A stretch of DNA of 64,000 nucleotides from Epiperipatus broadwayi (lineage: Eukaryota; Onychophora; Udeonychophora; Euonychophora; Peripatidae): the NCBI GenBank assembly GCA_028023455.1, contig JAQFVV010000285.1:678501-742500 (forward strand). Direction: 5' to 3'. Below the pieces are notes generated by a model, which worked only from the letters and a program-made list of their open reading frames with translations, did not search any database and had not been told where the DNA came from. Positions 35,993 to 47,202 of the stretch are shown here, one piece after another (within the stretch, counting starts at the first letter, position 1; every line of letters begins with the position of its first letter). A program made the position numbers and the translations under genes.

Positions 35993-37140
35993 GAGTATTT
36001 TTATTTATTTATAGATTTTAACATAACTTTACTATCTTACAATTAATATTTAGAGTGATAATGAATAGATGTAAAACCTCCCTTTTAAAAAGAAATAAGC
36101 GTATTTAATAACATTCAATAGATTCAGTGGGTATAATTTCATTATTAAGCAGGTTACTAACTTTGACGTAACAGTCTTTTTAATTTGTCAGAAAAAAAAG
36201 CAAAATGTTAGATATCATGGTGGAATTAAAAATATAATTTATACCAAGCTAGTTGTTTTTGAAATTACTCAAAAGAATGTTTTAATTGCCGACTCAAAAT
36301 AAAGAGTCAACATAACTTTGCTTTATTCATTATTGGTAAACAATTTTTATGTATTATAGCATATTGGTCAATAAGGTTGCAGTGAAGGGAGAACATTATT
36401 TGCAGAAGTGCTTTTCACAGGCGTTGATTGAAAAATTTTATCTCACAATTTTCTTTTTAACCTCATAAGTAACAGGTTAAACAATAATCTCATGATACAA
36501 CATGTATGTATTTACCTGCCATGTCTATGACTTGGCTCAAACAAGGCCAAATACATTTAGCACAATGTTAGAAACACAGACTTCAAAATTAAAGATTTCT
36601 GGATTAAAGATTTAACTGCCACTTTGATACTCAGATGTCACATGATCTCCAGAGCAGAGAACCATTCATTAGTACAGTTTAGTTAGATTCACTAATTTAA
36701 TTCCTTTTCCTTATTTGTTTGTTTTTGAAAATCGGAGCATTTGTGGATTTTTCTTATCTAATAATTCCATAGCTTGATGAGGGGAATATTTAAGTTTTTT
36801 TGTGATTTAGTTTTGCATTTCTAGAGTGTATTTTTAAGTATTTTAATCCTTATTTGTTCACTTTCAGATATAGGCAAGAAAAAATATTTCACAGCAGTCT
36901 CTCCCTAGATTAACAATGCCACATGATGACATAAATTTGTAAGGCTTGCCAATTATTAAGTAGCAAGGATTTTAAAATTGTTAAACACACAATACCCATT
37001 CAGCCAACATCTGAAACCAGAGTCTTAGTCTGCCTAGAACATGAAAAGTTTTTCAGTTTAATTTGGTCTGAAATTGAATTAAGATCATAAGCACAGTAAG
37101 AAAATACATTAACCACTTTTAAGATGTATTATTGTCTACT
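35993..37140. other. AT-rich DNA, weak tRNA-like hints only
   Basis: A stretch near 36559-36625 (TTTAGCACAATGTTAGAA followed about 40 bp later by GGATTAAAGATTTAA) has a vague A-box/B-box spacing. It is too degraded to annotate as an RNA gene. Nothing else was recognised. Confidence 0.4.
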
Positions 37141-37149
37141 TCTGTTTGG

Positions 37150-37640
37150 TTTGATGCAGTGGCAGAATGTTGGATCTGAAGTTCAAAATTCATTGGTTGC
37201 AGGTCCACTTGCTCCAATTTTTTATAAACTTCTGAGTAATAAACCATTCAGTTGTTAAGACATAGTGCAATGGTAGAGAAGTAGGATCTGCAGATCAAGA
37301 TTTTCAATTTCTATTAATTCCCAACACTCAAATATCTTATGAATTTCCCAGCAATAAACTATTCAAGTATTTGTTTCTTGCATGGTTTGTTTGTGTAGTA
37401 GAGGAGTAGACTCTGGAGCTCCTATCATAGTTTCACCTGTATTGATTTCTGGTGTTCAAACTTCTTATAAACTTATGAACAATGAATCATTCAAGCATTT
37501 TGACCTGCATGGTTTAGGGCATTATTAGAATTGTAAGCCCTGGAGCTGAAGAACAGATCATGGCTTCAGCTCGTGAATCATAGCTTCAACTCACTGCTTC
37601 TGATACTCGAATTTATGAACAACGAAGCATTTGATTATTT
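37150..37640 (+). repeat. Tandem array of four tRNA-like monomers (family S2)
   Basis: A-box-like cores recur at about 37159 (GTGGCAGAATG), 37270 (ATGGTAGAGAAG), 37396 (TAGTAGAGGAG) and 37523 (TTATTAGAATTG), with periods near 111, 126 and 127 bp. Each is followed by an anticodon-arm-like phrase (TCTGAAGTTC, TCTGCAGATC, TCTGGAGCTC, CCTGGAGCTG). Each unit then has a shared tail like TTATGAACAATGAATCATTC. A single related monomer lies at 51631-51730. Confidence 0.6.
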
Positions 37641-37971
37641 ATTTAGCAACTGCTTGAAATACATTTTGATTATTATTTACATTGATTTGTTACTTTAGGT
37701 CTAAATCTAACATATTTATTTGTCATATGACTACTCTTTAGATTATCAAACGTTTTTAAATTAAAGTTCGGAGTTTACTTTTAAAGGTAATAATGATTTA
37801 ATACGTACACAATTAAAACTGGCATCTCAATTTTATTTTATGATCTATGATCATTTTTAAATCATTAATTATGATTTTATTTCAGATAAAGATATTGATT
37901 TCATTTGCTTTGCAAAGCAGCCTGAAACTGTTTTTTAAAAAATTTGCTTTTACTTTTCTCTAATTATTAAA

Positions 37972-38504
37972 TAACTGAAGCACACAGGCTTATTATATAT
38001 GTGTCTATATATGTAATATATCGGGTATATGAGCACAGACTTTCACACGACCCACCACTCTCCACAGTATCTCATAACACTGATACACCTGATCACATAT
38101 ATGTTGAAAAGATAAATAATCACCAATAGACATATTTCATGCTAAACCAGCAATCATCAGTTGGTCCAGATTACCATCTCTACACATATATGCTATGAGT
38201 GCTCAGATATATATTAAGACAGCCAATCCTCATACTTTAATGGACAGGTTTCAATCTATTCCACACTCCAAACACCCATGAGTTGAAGTGTGGAGTAGAT
38301 TGAAGCCTGTCCATTAAAGTATGAGGTTTGGCTGTCTTAATATATATCTGGGCACTCATAGCATATATGTGTAGAGATGGTAATCTGGACCAACTGATGA
38401 TTGCTGGTTTAGCATGAAATAAGTATATTGGTGATTATTTATCTTTTCAACATATATGTGTTCAGGTATATGTGGTGGGTCGTGTGAAAGTCTGTGCTCA
38501 TATA
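37972..38504. mobile_element. FB1 fold-back element with 14-bp TSD
   Basis: The left arm runs from TAACTGAAGCACACAGG to about 38272. The right arm (about 38283-38504) is its reverse complement, giving a hairpin of more than 200 bp per arm. Identical CTCTAATTATTAAA sequences at 37958-37971 and 38505-38518 flank it. The right arm lacks the outermost ACACAGG part and about 30 bp near 38470, so the arms are not equal in length. Confidence 0.85.
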
Positions 38505-38518
38505 CTCTAATTATTAAA

Positions 38519-39006
38519 ATAACATAAGTTTATTATTTTTTAATCACGTGTAATTTCATAAATTACCTTTCTATTCATATTAACATAGCGATCTTTTTGG
38601 TAAAGATAATTTATTGAAATAGTAATTAAAAACTTTTTTTTTTGATTACCTTCAAATCTTTATTAAAATGTAAAATATTTGGTTTATTGCTTATTATACT
38701 GATACCACTAAGTTCCACTCTCTCACTATTATCTTTTTCTCTCCTCTGTCTACGTATTATATAATATAGATTTTCTAAATTTATAAAATAATTGTACTGT
38801 GTTGTAGAATTTAATTAATAATCCACAGTAATATTTAATGCATATTCTTAGTTTATAAAACAGTAATAAATGATTTAGTGTAAAATAAATTTCTCTGTTA
38901 AGAAATTAAGCTAAAGATCATAATATTTTTTTTTCATTTTATAAAAATTAATTAATATAGGCTTTTGCATATTTTTTTTATTTTAGTGTTAAAATATTTT
39001 TTTTTT
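38519..39006. other. AT-rich DNA, nothing recognised
   Basis: No gene, RNA or repeat was recognised in this short gap. Confidence 0.5.
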
Positions 39007-39101
39007 GTCAAGCATTGATGGTCGAGAGTTCGGCGACAACTGCTTTACAAGCAGTTGTCCCGGGTTAGCGGGTTCGCTTTCCGGCTGATGCTATGACACA
39101 T
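39007..39101 (+). mobile_element. tRNA-derived SINE-like copy (family S1)
   Basis: The A-box-like TGGTCGAGAGTTCGGC (39019-39034) is followed by a strong anticodon-arm-like hairpin (AACTGCTTTACAAGCAGTT) and the B-box-like GGTTCGCTTTCC (39071-39082). The outer phrase GCTGATGCTATGACACATG is shared with the other S1 copies. T runs lie on both sides. Confidence 0.75.
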
Positions 39102-39120
39102 GTCCTTTGTTTTTTTTTTT

Positions 39121-40226
39121 TTGCTTAAGAAATTAAGTTAAAGATCTTAAATGAAGTAAATTTGTAAGATAAATTAAGAGGGGCTTTTTTTATTAACAAT
39201 ATTTTAATGAAAATTAATACTTTTATCTATATCTACGGTTTATTTTATTTTAATCGCGTAGGGCAATTATTCGGTTGAAGTCTTGCGCTGGGAGGTTCAA
39301 ATCATCTTATTTTTACTTATTAATTGATCAATAGAAGAATCCAAACTAAAAATCTTGCTTTTATTACTTTTTTTTACCTCTAGAAAATGCAAATTTTAAA
39401 AAATTACGAATCAATTAAAATATTTTTGCATGAACACAAATTTCATTTTGCATGTTTTAATGCAACCATCAATATGACTTTATATAAATAAACCCATCGC
39501 GTAAAGTATGCCTTTGACAATTTTAATTGCAATGCTTCGTGTTCATTAAATTGTTAAGCTAATATATATATAAAAGACACCAGAAAAAAAAATTATGGAG
39601 TATCTACAATTATAGATAGTGAGAGGAGGGGGTATTGCGGAAATAAAGAGCAATTAAAAACGAGCTGTGGTCATCATCAAGTATTATCACATAGTCATAG
39701 AATTCTGTTACCTAGTTATTTCCATCTGTTTCTCATGAGAAAGCAATATATGCCTATACATGCAAATATATATATAAAGAGAGAGAGACAGAAGAAAGGA
39801 AAAAAGGAAACGATAGTTAATTTCACCGTAAGATAACTTACTTTTTAGAAAGCCATTTTGAGTTAGTAAACTTATTCTAATTAGACACTTAAGAATTTAA
39901 ATTCTCATATGTATATATGAGCAAAATTAAAGCACTTAAAATGTTATTTTTTTCTTCAGCTTTATAGCGACTAGTTTACAATGACGCTTCAATGATATAA
40001 AAATGAACTACTAAGTTGATATTATAACACTTCTCATGTTAAGTTTTTATATTTATTTTGGAATATTTTTGTTTGTAGAGTAATTAAAATTCAAAAATAA
40101 AAATAAAAGACCACTAATAAAAATTTTGTTTATAAATTTCTTTCAACTTTATTTTTGTTTAAAAAGATATTGTATTTTAAATTAATTTGCTTTTTTATTT
40201 ATTTCAAAGTTCTTTCTGATATATAG
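39121..40226. other. AT-rich DNA, nothing recognised
   Basis: Contains a short GA run near 39779-39795 and TA runs. No gene or shared repeat was recognised. Confidence 0.5.
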
Positions 40227-40336
40227 GGCATATGAGCACAGATTTTCACACGACCTACCGGTCTCCACTCTATCTTTAACACTGATACACTTGAACACGT
40301 ACATGTCGAAAAGATAAATAATCACCAATATATGTA
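40227..40336 (+). repeat. FB1 fragment
   Basis: About 110 bp match the FB1 start region (ATGAGCACAGATTTTCACAC, then ACACTGATACACTTGAACAC, then AAGATAAATAATCACCAATA). The element stops abruptly where the next FB1 section would begin. Confidence 0.75.
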
Positions 40337-43070
40337 AACTCTTCTTTATTACAATTTAAATTATTATTATTATTTTTTTCTTATGTAAAGTTGTGCATCT
40401 AAATCTCACTATTTTTGCTCTTAATTTTATATGGATAAAGACAATGAACATAAATTGTTTTGTATATATTTGAAGCCGAAATTTATGTTTTCATTATTAT
40501 ATTATTATTGAGAATATTATTTTTCTCTTAAATTATTCCCGAATATTGGCAACTATTTATATATTTAAACATTAAATGACTAAATTGAAATGGAAAGTGG
40601 TAAAAGATATGAAAAATAATTAATAAGTTTAGAGACGTCTGACAATGAAAATTTATTAGACTCGGGTCTAAATACTTTCTATTTATTTAATTAGAACAAA
40701 AAAGAAAAATGAATCTTGAGACAGAGGAGCAATTAAATAAATTTTAGAAGTATTTGAACTTTTATCATTTGTGCATTGTTTTTTTTTAATTAATAAATAT
40801 ATTTTTAAAACAACAATGAAAAGTATATGATTTCAAATATATATACTGTATATAAATTGTGTAATTATTGGTTATTATAATCTACTATTCTCATTCAGTC
40901 AAAATTATTTTTTCTTTAAACTTTGGAGTTTTACCTAATTATATATCACAATAATACTTATTTGCAATACTTAAAAATATGTGTATGCCGTATATATGCG
41001 GGTCGCATACATGTAAATTATGTTTATTAGTTTGCACTATAATCTACTATGCTCATTCAATAAAAAAAATTTTTTGTTTAAATTTTGGAGTTTTGTAGAA
41101 CTATATACGACAATAACACTTATTTGCAATGATTAAAAAAATATTTTTAATACGTGTACGCGTGTGTCTGTGTATGAACTATTACAAACAAACATATTTG
41201 AAATTATATTTTCGCATCTAAATATACGGACTTTATTTCAAGTATTTCAGATATATAATTATCCAAAATATATATAAGTATTTAAAGTTTATTAGAAAAA
41301 GTGAAAGAAGCTTTATTTATCTCTTTTAGTTGTGTTTCTCCTGAGCAAAGTACAAACTTTTTTTTTTTTAAAAAAAAGCAACTGTTTTTCTACATCTATA
41401 TTAGGTTTATTTAATTTTCTAAAATGCGGATATATTTTAGGAAATACATACGTTTGTTGTTTTTTTTTTAAAAATATATCACAACACCGTTTATATTTTG
41501 ACTGGAGACTGGCTGTCGTTGGGACAACATTGCCTTCGCCGAAGATCAAACTCCAATGAAAATATAAGATCACATTGTTTGTGTTTTATTATCAATAAAA
41601 AAAATTTATGATTTCCATTACATATATATTCATACATAGACAAAAAAAGAAAAATCAGTAACACATAGCTTATGTCATTCGATAATTGTAAGTTAAGTTA
41701 TGAATTTTGTTTTCCGATCTTTTTATTAATTTAAATTTTATATTTCTACGATACTTAATTTTAAATTGCGATCTGCTTTTTATTCAAACTTATAAAATTA
41801 TGTGCAATTATTAACTGGGTTTAAATGTAATTATACAAAAAAAAATTATAATTAATGAATTTAAAAGATAACTTGATATCATTTATTTTAATAAATATTG
41901 ATTAAATTAAATTCGAAAGTTATTATGTATAAAAGTTCGAGCACTGATACATACATACATATAAATAATTACAGTAATACATCTTCAAAATTGTTAATAT
42001 TATTAATCAACAAAAAATCTCTTAACCCAACAATTTCATTTAGTTGATAATTCTCACTGTAGATGGCAGAAAGTGATCTATATTTTAGTTATCGACATTA
42101 AATATTTTTTTAATGAATACTAAAATATAGCAAGTGAATTCAGTTTATTAAACTGAACGATGGATTGCAATGAATATTAAGCCATTTATATATTTATGTC
42201 TAGTTTTCTAAATCTAACTTTTCCTCAAACATTTATCTCGTTACAGCAAAACACACATACATACTTTTGAAATATACAGTAAGATATAAGTAATATATCA
42301 AGATATATAAAAACACACACTTAAATACATTTTATAAAATATCTAACCAAATCGAAAATAAACATGTAAATGGATAGACACACAAATTAATGCGATTCAT
42401 TTTGTCTATTTTAATACAAATAAACAACCTATACGTGTCGCAGAATAGTTATAAATAATCGAACGATTTGTTGCTGTATTCGAACGCAGAAAGTGACAGT
42501 TTGTTCGCGATCCATGGATTTTGGGATCCAGAGACTAATTCTCTAGGATTGCATTATACCAGTAAAGTAGCATCAATTAGATTGTTTAATTAATATGAGA
42601 AAATTTTCAAAAATTTGATATTTTTTAAAATTTACATTTTTTTTTTTAAAGAAAAAAAAACAGTATTGTTGTTTCAGCAATCATTAGTTTTATTATGAAT
42701 TCTGTATAAGATGCAATAAAATTCAAAATTTTTAAAAAAAATCTAAAGTTAGAAAGATAAAAACAATAGAAATAGAGAGATTAAGAAAGGCATGCAATAA
42801 GAAGATAAAAATCAAGTAAACTGTAATTTATGAAAATAGATAATATTAAATTTATAAGCAATTCATGAGGTCTATTTAATTATTGTTTATCTAACTATCT
42901 ATCTGTCTATTTATTTGTCTTTTTATTTTTTATCTATCCATTTTTATACACATCGAGAATTATCTAATTATTTATTTCTATTTATCCACATTTCCGTACA
43001 TCCACTATTTGACTTTCAACCTATCTATATATTTTTTATTTATTGATTTATTTGCATTTATCAGTCTTAA
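40337..43070. other. AT-rich DNA, nothing recognised
   Basis: Two stretches near 40870-40990 and 41040-41160 share phrases such as CTATNCTCATTCA and TTGGAGTTTT, indicating an old local duplication of about 170 bp. Imperfect TCTA repeats occur near 42890-42965. The opposing frames at 41313-41573 lack recognisable domains. Confidence 0.45.
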
Positions 43071-43693
43071 AGATCAGTTGATCCTTTCTGTGACCTTTGT
43101 CATATGGCTGAGGAGACTTTACAGCATATAATTTTCAACTGCAAGGCCATGGAGCAGACTAGATGCATTCTGCAGGGGAAATATAGAAAACAAAACACTA
43201 CAATGATACAAATTATGTCAACTTACAAAGGTAGGTCTGTACCAGCCATAAGGGCCTCAACGTTTGTCTTATATGCACTTTGGTGCACTAGGTGTGCGTT
43301 CGTATTGGGTAATAACCCCAGAAGGCATCCAGCCACATTTGAGAATAAGTTAATTAAAATTCAAGTTAGAGACAAACAGATCACCAGCCCGGATATTTAT
43401 GCAGCTACTTGGTCCCGGTTCAGAAAAACAGCAAAGTTATAAATAATGGACAATCCAGTATGAAACTAGTTGTTCAATATGTAAATGAACATGCAAACAT
43501 GATTGTAATCAAGGTGACGTCTTTCAGTATTGAGACAGTTTTCTTTGATGTATATACGCTTTTATATGAAACTATGTATTTAAAATCTAGACACTGCCAT
43601 GTAAAAAAGCAAAGAATTTACAAAATGTAACTTCAATGTAAAAATTTTCTTGAGTTAATAAAGTGCCTTTTGAAACATAAAAAAAAAAAAAAA
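43071..43693 (+). mobile_element. 5'-truncated LINE with poly-A end
   Basis: The open frame 43071-43442 encodes the LINE C-terminal Zn motif FCDLCHMAEETLQHIIFNC (C-x2-C-x9-H-x4-C), then TFVLYALWCTRCAFVLG and AATWSRFRK. About 240 bp of 3' UTR follow, ending AATAAAGTGCCTTTTGAAAC, then ATA and a run of 15 A residues. The upstream edge is near 43040-43070, where the frame opens after a stop. The region is less AT-rich than its flanks. It is a dead 5' truncation, but this remaining frame is intact, which suggests a relatively young insertion. No TSD was identified. Confidence 0.85.
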
Positions 43694-45007
43694 TTATAAA
43701 ATATTTTAGATAAATTATAAGTTCATTAAACCAAATGTCTCAGTATCTACGAAATATTTTTATTATTTTAAATTTAATTTTTTTAATACATAAAACTATT
43801 TTCTATATACCAGATAAAAACAATTAGATGTATATCTTCATCTGGCTCTTGAAAAACGTTTAATTAAGATGCAGTTAAAACAGTCTTTTATAAATTTACC
43901 TCAAAACAAGTTTAGATAAAAAAAAAAAAAATCGTTATAGTTATAATGTAAAAGCTAAGAAATTAATTAATACAATAACAAAAGACAAGCCGAGAAAATC
44001 TGCAAAATTTGCAGATAATTGATATATTATTGATGAAAAAAAAAGCCAACAAAAAAAAAAAAAGACTTAAATTACTATATAATTAAGAAAACAACTCAAC
44101 TATATATTTTACAAGCTTCACCACTAAAAAAAAAAAGTCTTAGTTTTATAGCAAATGGCACTAAGAATATTTTTAAAGTTTAAAAAGATATACAGTCACG
44201 GACATAGAGCTCGCATTTAACATTTTGGATACCATATATATGTTGTATATTAGATTGCAAAGAAATTTATACATTCCAACAAAAGTATACAGTAACTGAC
44301 ATTTAAATGTAAATGTTGGAAGCCATTTCTGGTAGGAAGATTCAAGTGTTTAAAATTAGAGTCACCTAAGGATTGGATGTTTTTCTCCAGTATATATATA
44401 TATTGAGAGTGGTCAAGTCTTTTTTTTTTTTTCACTAATAACGTAGCTTACAAAATTGTGGAGTACAATTCAGAAACACTTGGAATTAATTTGATTGATT
44501 ACGTATAACAATATACATTAATTAATTAAATGCTAAGACAGCATGCAAGTAATAATAAGCACTGTATATGAAGTCACAAATGATCAAAGGGCAACATGAA
44601 ATTGTTTTTAATTTAATTAAAAGCTTTGAAATTATTTTAAAAATTGCAATTACACGTTTTTATTTTATATGTTGGACAAAAGTTTGCAGTACAAAATTTT
44701 ATATGTAAGAATGCAAAATGTGTACTTTTGTAACAAGTTTATAAAGAACTTTTATGAAGAATTTAAAAAATCAAGTAACTGTTCTTATCAAGTTATATTA
44801 CTATCAGATATTATTAAGACGTAATAATATAATTACTTATAAAATGCTTATAAGTAATGTATCTATAATTAGATAACTTCTACTGATTATAACACTACTA
44901 TTTTAACTTAATTTATGATATATTTAAGAAATATTTGTTTATTTATTATTGAATACTACACGCAATAAAAATAATAAACTTAATATAGTAAACAAAAACA
45001 TATATAT
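43694..45007. other. AT-rich DNA, nothing recognised
   Basis: Several A runs of 10-14 bases lie at 43919-44130. No gene or shared repeat was recognised. Confidence 0.5.
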
Positions 45008-45195
45008 ATATCATCACCATCATTTTCAAATATCAATTCATTGTAGGATTTAGTCTTCCCATGTTCAATCCGTCTTCTCTGATCTCTAGCTTCTCTTCTC
45101 CACATCACCCCTCCACGCACACTTTCTTATTTCATCCAACCATCGCACATGCAGTCCCTTTCTAAGTCTTTTACATGCAGATTTTGGAATAAAAT
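45008..45195 (-). mobile_element. RTE-type LINE 3'-end fragment
   Basis: On the minus strand a frame gives KRLRKGLHVRWLDEIRKC, which resembles the basic C-terminal tail (R-x-R-P-x-x-R-W-x-D-x-(V/I)-R) of RTE-clade LINE proteins. The fragment then ends in a degenerate GATGGTGATGAT tail, the short-repeat type of tail common in RTE elements. It is therefore a 5'-truncated 3' end. Stops follow in the last residues. The clade is inferred from this short tail alone. Confidence 0.5.
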
Positions 45196-45497
45196 TTGAA
45201 ATTCATATTACTAAATAATTAGCATTATATTTCTTATTCATTTTTTAAATAATTATTTTCATTTCATTTTTATCAAGAAAATTTTTTTTTTTTATAATAT
45301 GTGGCAAATGAAAATTTGTTTAAAAACGGAAAAAGTTGGAAACAAAAATCATATGATCTATAATATCTGACATAAAGTTTGCAACAGTTTTTAAAAATAG
45401 AATTTAAAAAAGAGGAAAATAGAGGGAACAAATCAATAAACTTTATTATTATTATTTAATTAACCTATTCATTCAGTATACTGAATGTTTACTATAG

Positions 45498-45956
45498 GAA
45501 TTAGAGGGATTTGGACTTCGAATTTTCAGTCTACATTCATCCTTCATTCCAACTCAAACAACTGAATGGCATTACCACACACATGTAAAAAAGATAAATG
45601 ATTCCCATCTGTGTTTTGTGCAAAACCAACACCCATCAATTGGGCCATATTATAATCTCCCATGCATATATACAATCAGTGCTTGGCTTGTATTAAGATC
45701 AAAATTTAAACTTTAATGAAGTGGTTTCAATCTTCTCACTCTTCCAACAATTCAACCATCCATTTCATTGAAAATCCAACATTTGATGGACTGTATATAT
45801 GTTTGGGAGATTATGACCTAGATGAGTGCTGATTCTGCATGAAATACATATATTGGGAATTATTTATTTTTTGCATGTGTGTGGTCATGTGTATTGATTG
45901 TTTGATATAGAGTGGAGGATGAATATAAATTAAAATCCTAAGTTCAAATCCCTTTA
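45498..45956. mobile_element. FB1-related fold-back element, diverged, with 10-bp TSD
   Basis: The ends are GAATTAGAGGGATTTGGACT and the diverged reverse complement AGTTCAAATCCC. The interior retains ACCACACACATGTAAAAAAG, AACACCCATCAATTGGGCC and the inverted GTGTGTGGTCATGTG. TTTACTATAG flanks it at 45488-45497 and 45957-45966. The terminal GTTCAAATCC resembles a tRNA B box, but I cannot support an A box. Confidence 0.65.
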
Positions 45957-45978
45957 TTTACTATAGCAAACATTCAGT

Positions 45979-46689
45979 ATCATACCATTTACACCTTTCA
46001 TAAACACTTCAGCAATACCATTTTTTATATCAAAACTTTATTTTTACAGTTTCAACTATCCTGCAGTCATCATCAGTGCTGCAATATTTAAATATATAAT
46101 TATACAATTAATACATTACACATATTTATATACATAATTAAACACACAAATGAAACAAGTTTTAACCTGACCATTATAAAGGCAGAAACTCTCCATATAG
46201 TAGCGCCACCAGTGCAAGCCAGAGTAATCAATGGATGCCAGAAGGCTTGTGCATAAAATCCCTATCTAGTGCCTACCCATCCAATATCCCCAGACTAGTG
46301 TGCTAGCATGAGATGGTGATCATGTGATGTTTAGTGGTTTTGACCATTATAAATAATCATTTCCCATTTTATTACTTTACTCTTAATTACTTTTATCCAC
46401 ATATATTTTACATTATTTTTATTTTATTTTTAAATTATTTTAAAACTATTTTTTTAATAATAAAATAATAAAATAGGAAAAGATTATTTATAATGGCCAG
46501 GTTAAAATGTATGTTTTATTTGTGTGTTGAATTATATACATACATATGTGTAATGTATTAATTGTATAATTATATATTTGGATACTGTACCTCTGATGAT
46601 GACTGCAGGACAGTCAAAACTGTAAGAATAAAGTTTTGATATAAAATAGTATTGCTGAAGTATTTAAGAAAGGTGTAAATGGTATGATA
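45979..46689. mobile_element. FB4 fold-back element with hammerhead-like boxes, interrupted by FB2
   Basis: Left arm phrases TATCATACCATTTACACC (45979) and ACAGTTTCAACTATCCTGCA are mirrored in the right arm up to GGTGTAAATGGTATGATA (46689). The left arm carries an FB2 insertion at 46181-46340. Both arms contain a CTGATGA box: minus strand 46076-46070 and plus strand 46593-46599. Each box is followed by a short stem, then GAAAC in the left arm (minus 46053-46049) and AAAAC in the right arm. There is no coding capacity. Confidence 0.7.
46181..46340. mobile_element. FB2 copy inserted in FB4, 13-bp TSD
   Basis: The 160-bp insert begins GGCAGAAACTCTCCATATAG and ends GATGTTTAGTGGTTT, both FB2 landmarks. 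The exact 13-bp sequence TGACCATTATAAA occurs on each side (46168-46180, 46341-46353) and appears once, diverged, in the uninterrupted opposite FB4 arm (TTTATAATGGCCA, near 46487-46500). This confirms duplication on insertion. Most of one arm is missing compared with the full FB2 copy. Confidence 0.9.
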
Positions 46690-46894
46690 AGTAAAAATAG
46701 AAATCAATACTTAAGAAAAGGAAAAAGAAGAAAAAAAATAAGCATTCAGTATATTGAATGATTAGGTTAATCACACATTGCCTTGAAAATAGGTTTCATT
46801 ATAATATAAGTCCACCTCATCACTCTGCTCTTAATATAAATGGATATATAATGGTCCTATAATATGAGAGATTAGAATGACATAATGTCTACAT

Positions 46895-47191
46895 GGGTAT
46901 GACTGCAATATCAAATCCACCAAGGACTTTGAGCATTCTATCGTTGCTTTTTGATGAAGTGGATGGTTGAATTGTTGGAAAAGTGAGAAAATTGATGCCT
47001 TTCAATTAAAGTTTAAGAAATTGCTATCTCAAGGTAAGCTGAGCACTAATTATATATATGAGAGATTATGATCTAGCCCAAGTAATGAGTATGGTCTCAC
47101 ATAAAAAACATATATTGGGAGTATTTTTTTTCACATGTGCTTGGTCATGTGCATCAAAATCCTAAGTTAAGATTCCTCTATTTATTATAGT
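46895..47191 (-). repeat. FB1-related repeat, diverged, minus strand
   Basis: Read on the minus strand it shows the FB1 order: the terminal B-box-like end (diverged), ATGACCAAGCACATGTG, then TGAGACCATACTCATTACTT, the TAATTAGTGCTCAGCTTACC region and ATTCAACCATCCACTTCAT. No TSD was assigned. It adjoins the LINE 3' end at 47203. Confidence 0.6.
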
Positions 47192-47202
47192 TATAAATGT
47201 TG

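Noticed and set aside
41313-41573. Overlapping frames on both strands near 41.3-41.6 kb
   Set aside because: A/T homopolymers generate both frames; no domain is recognisable.
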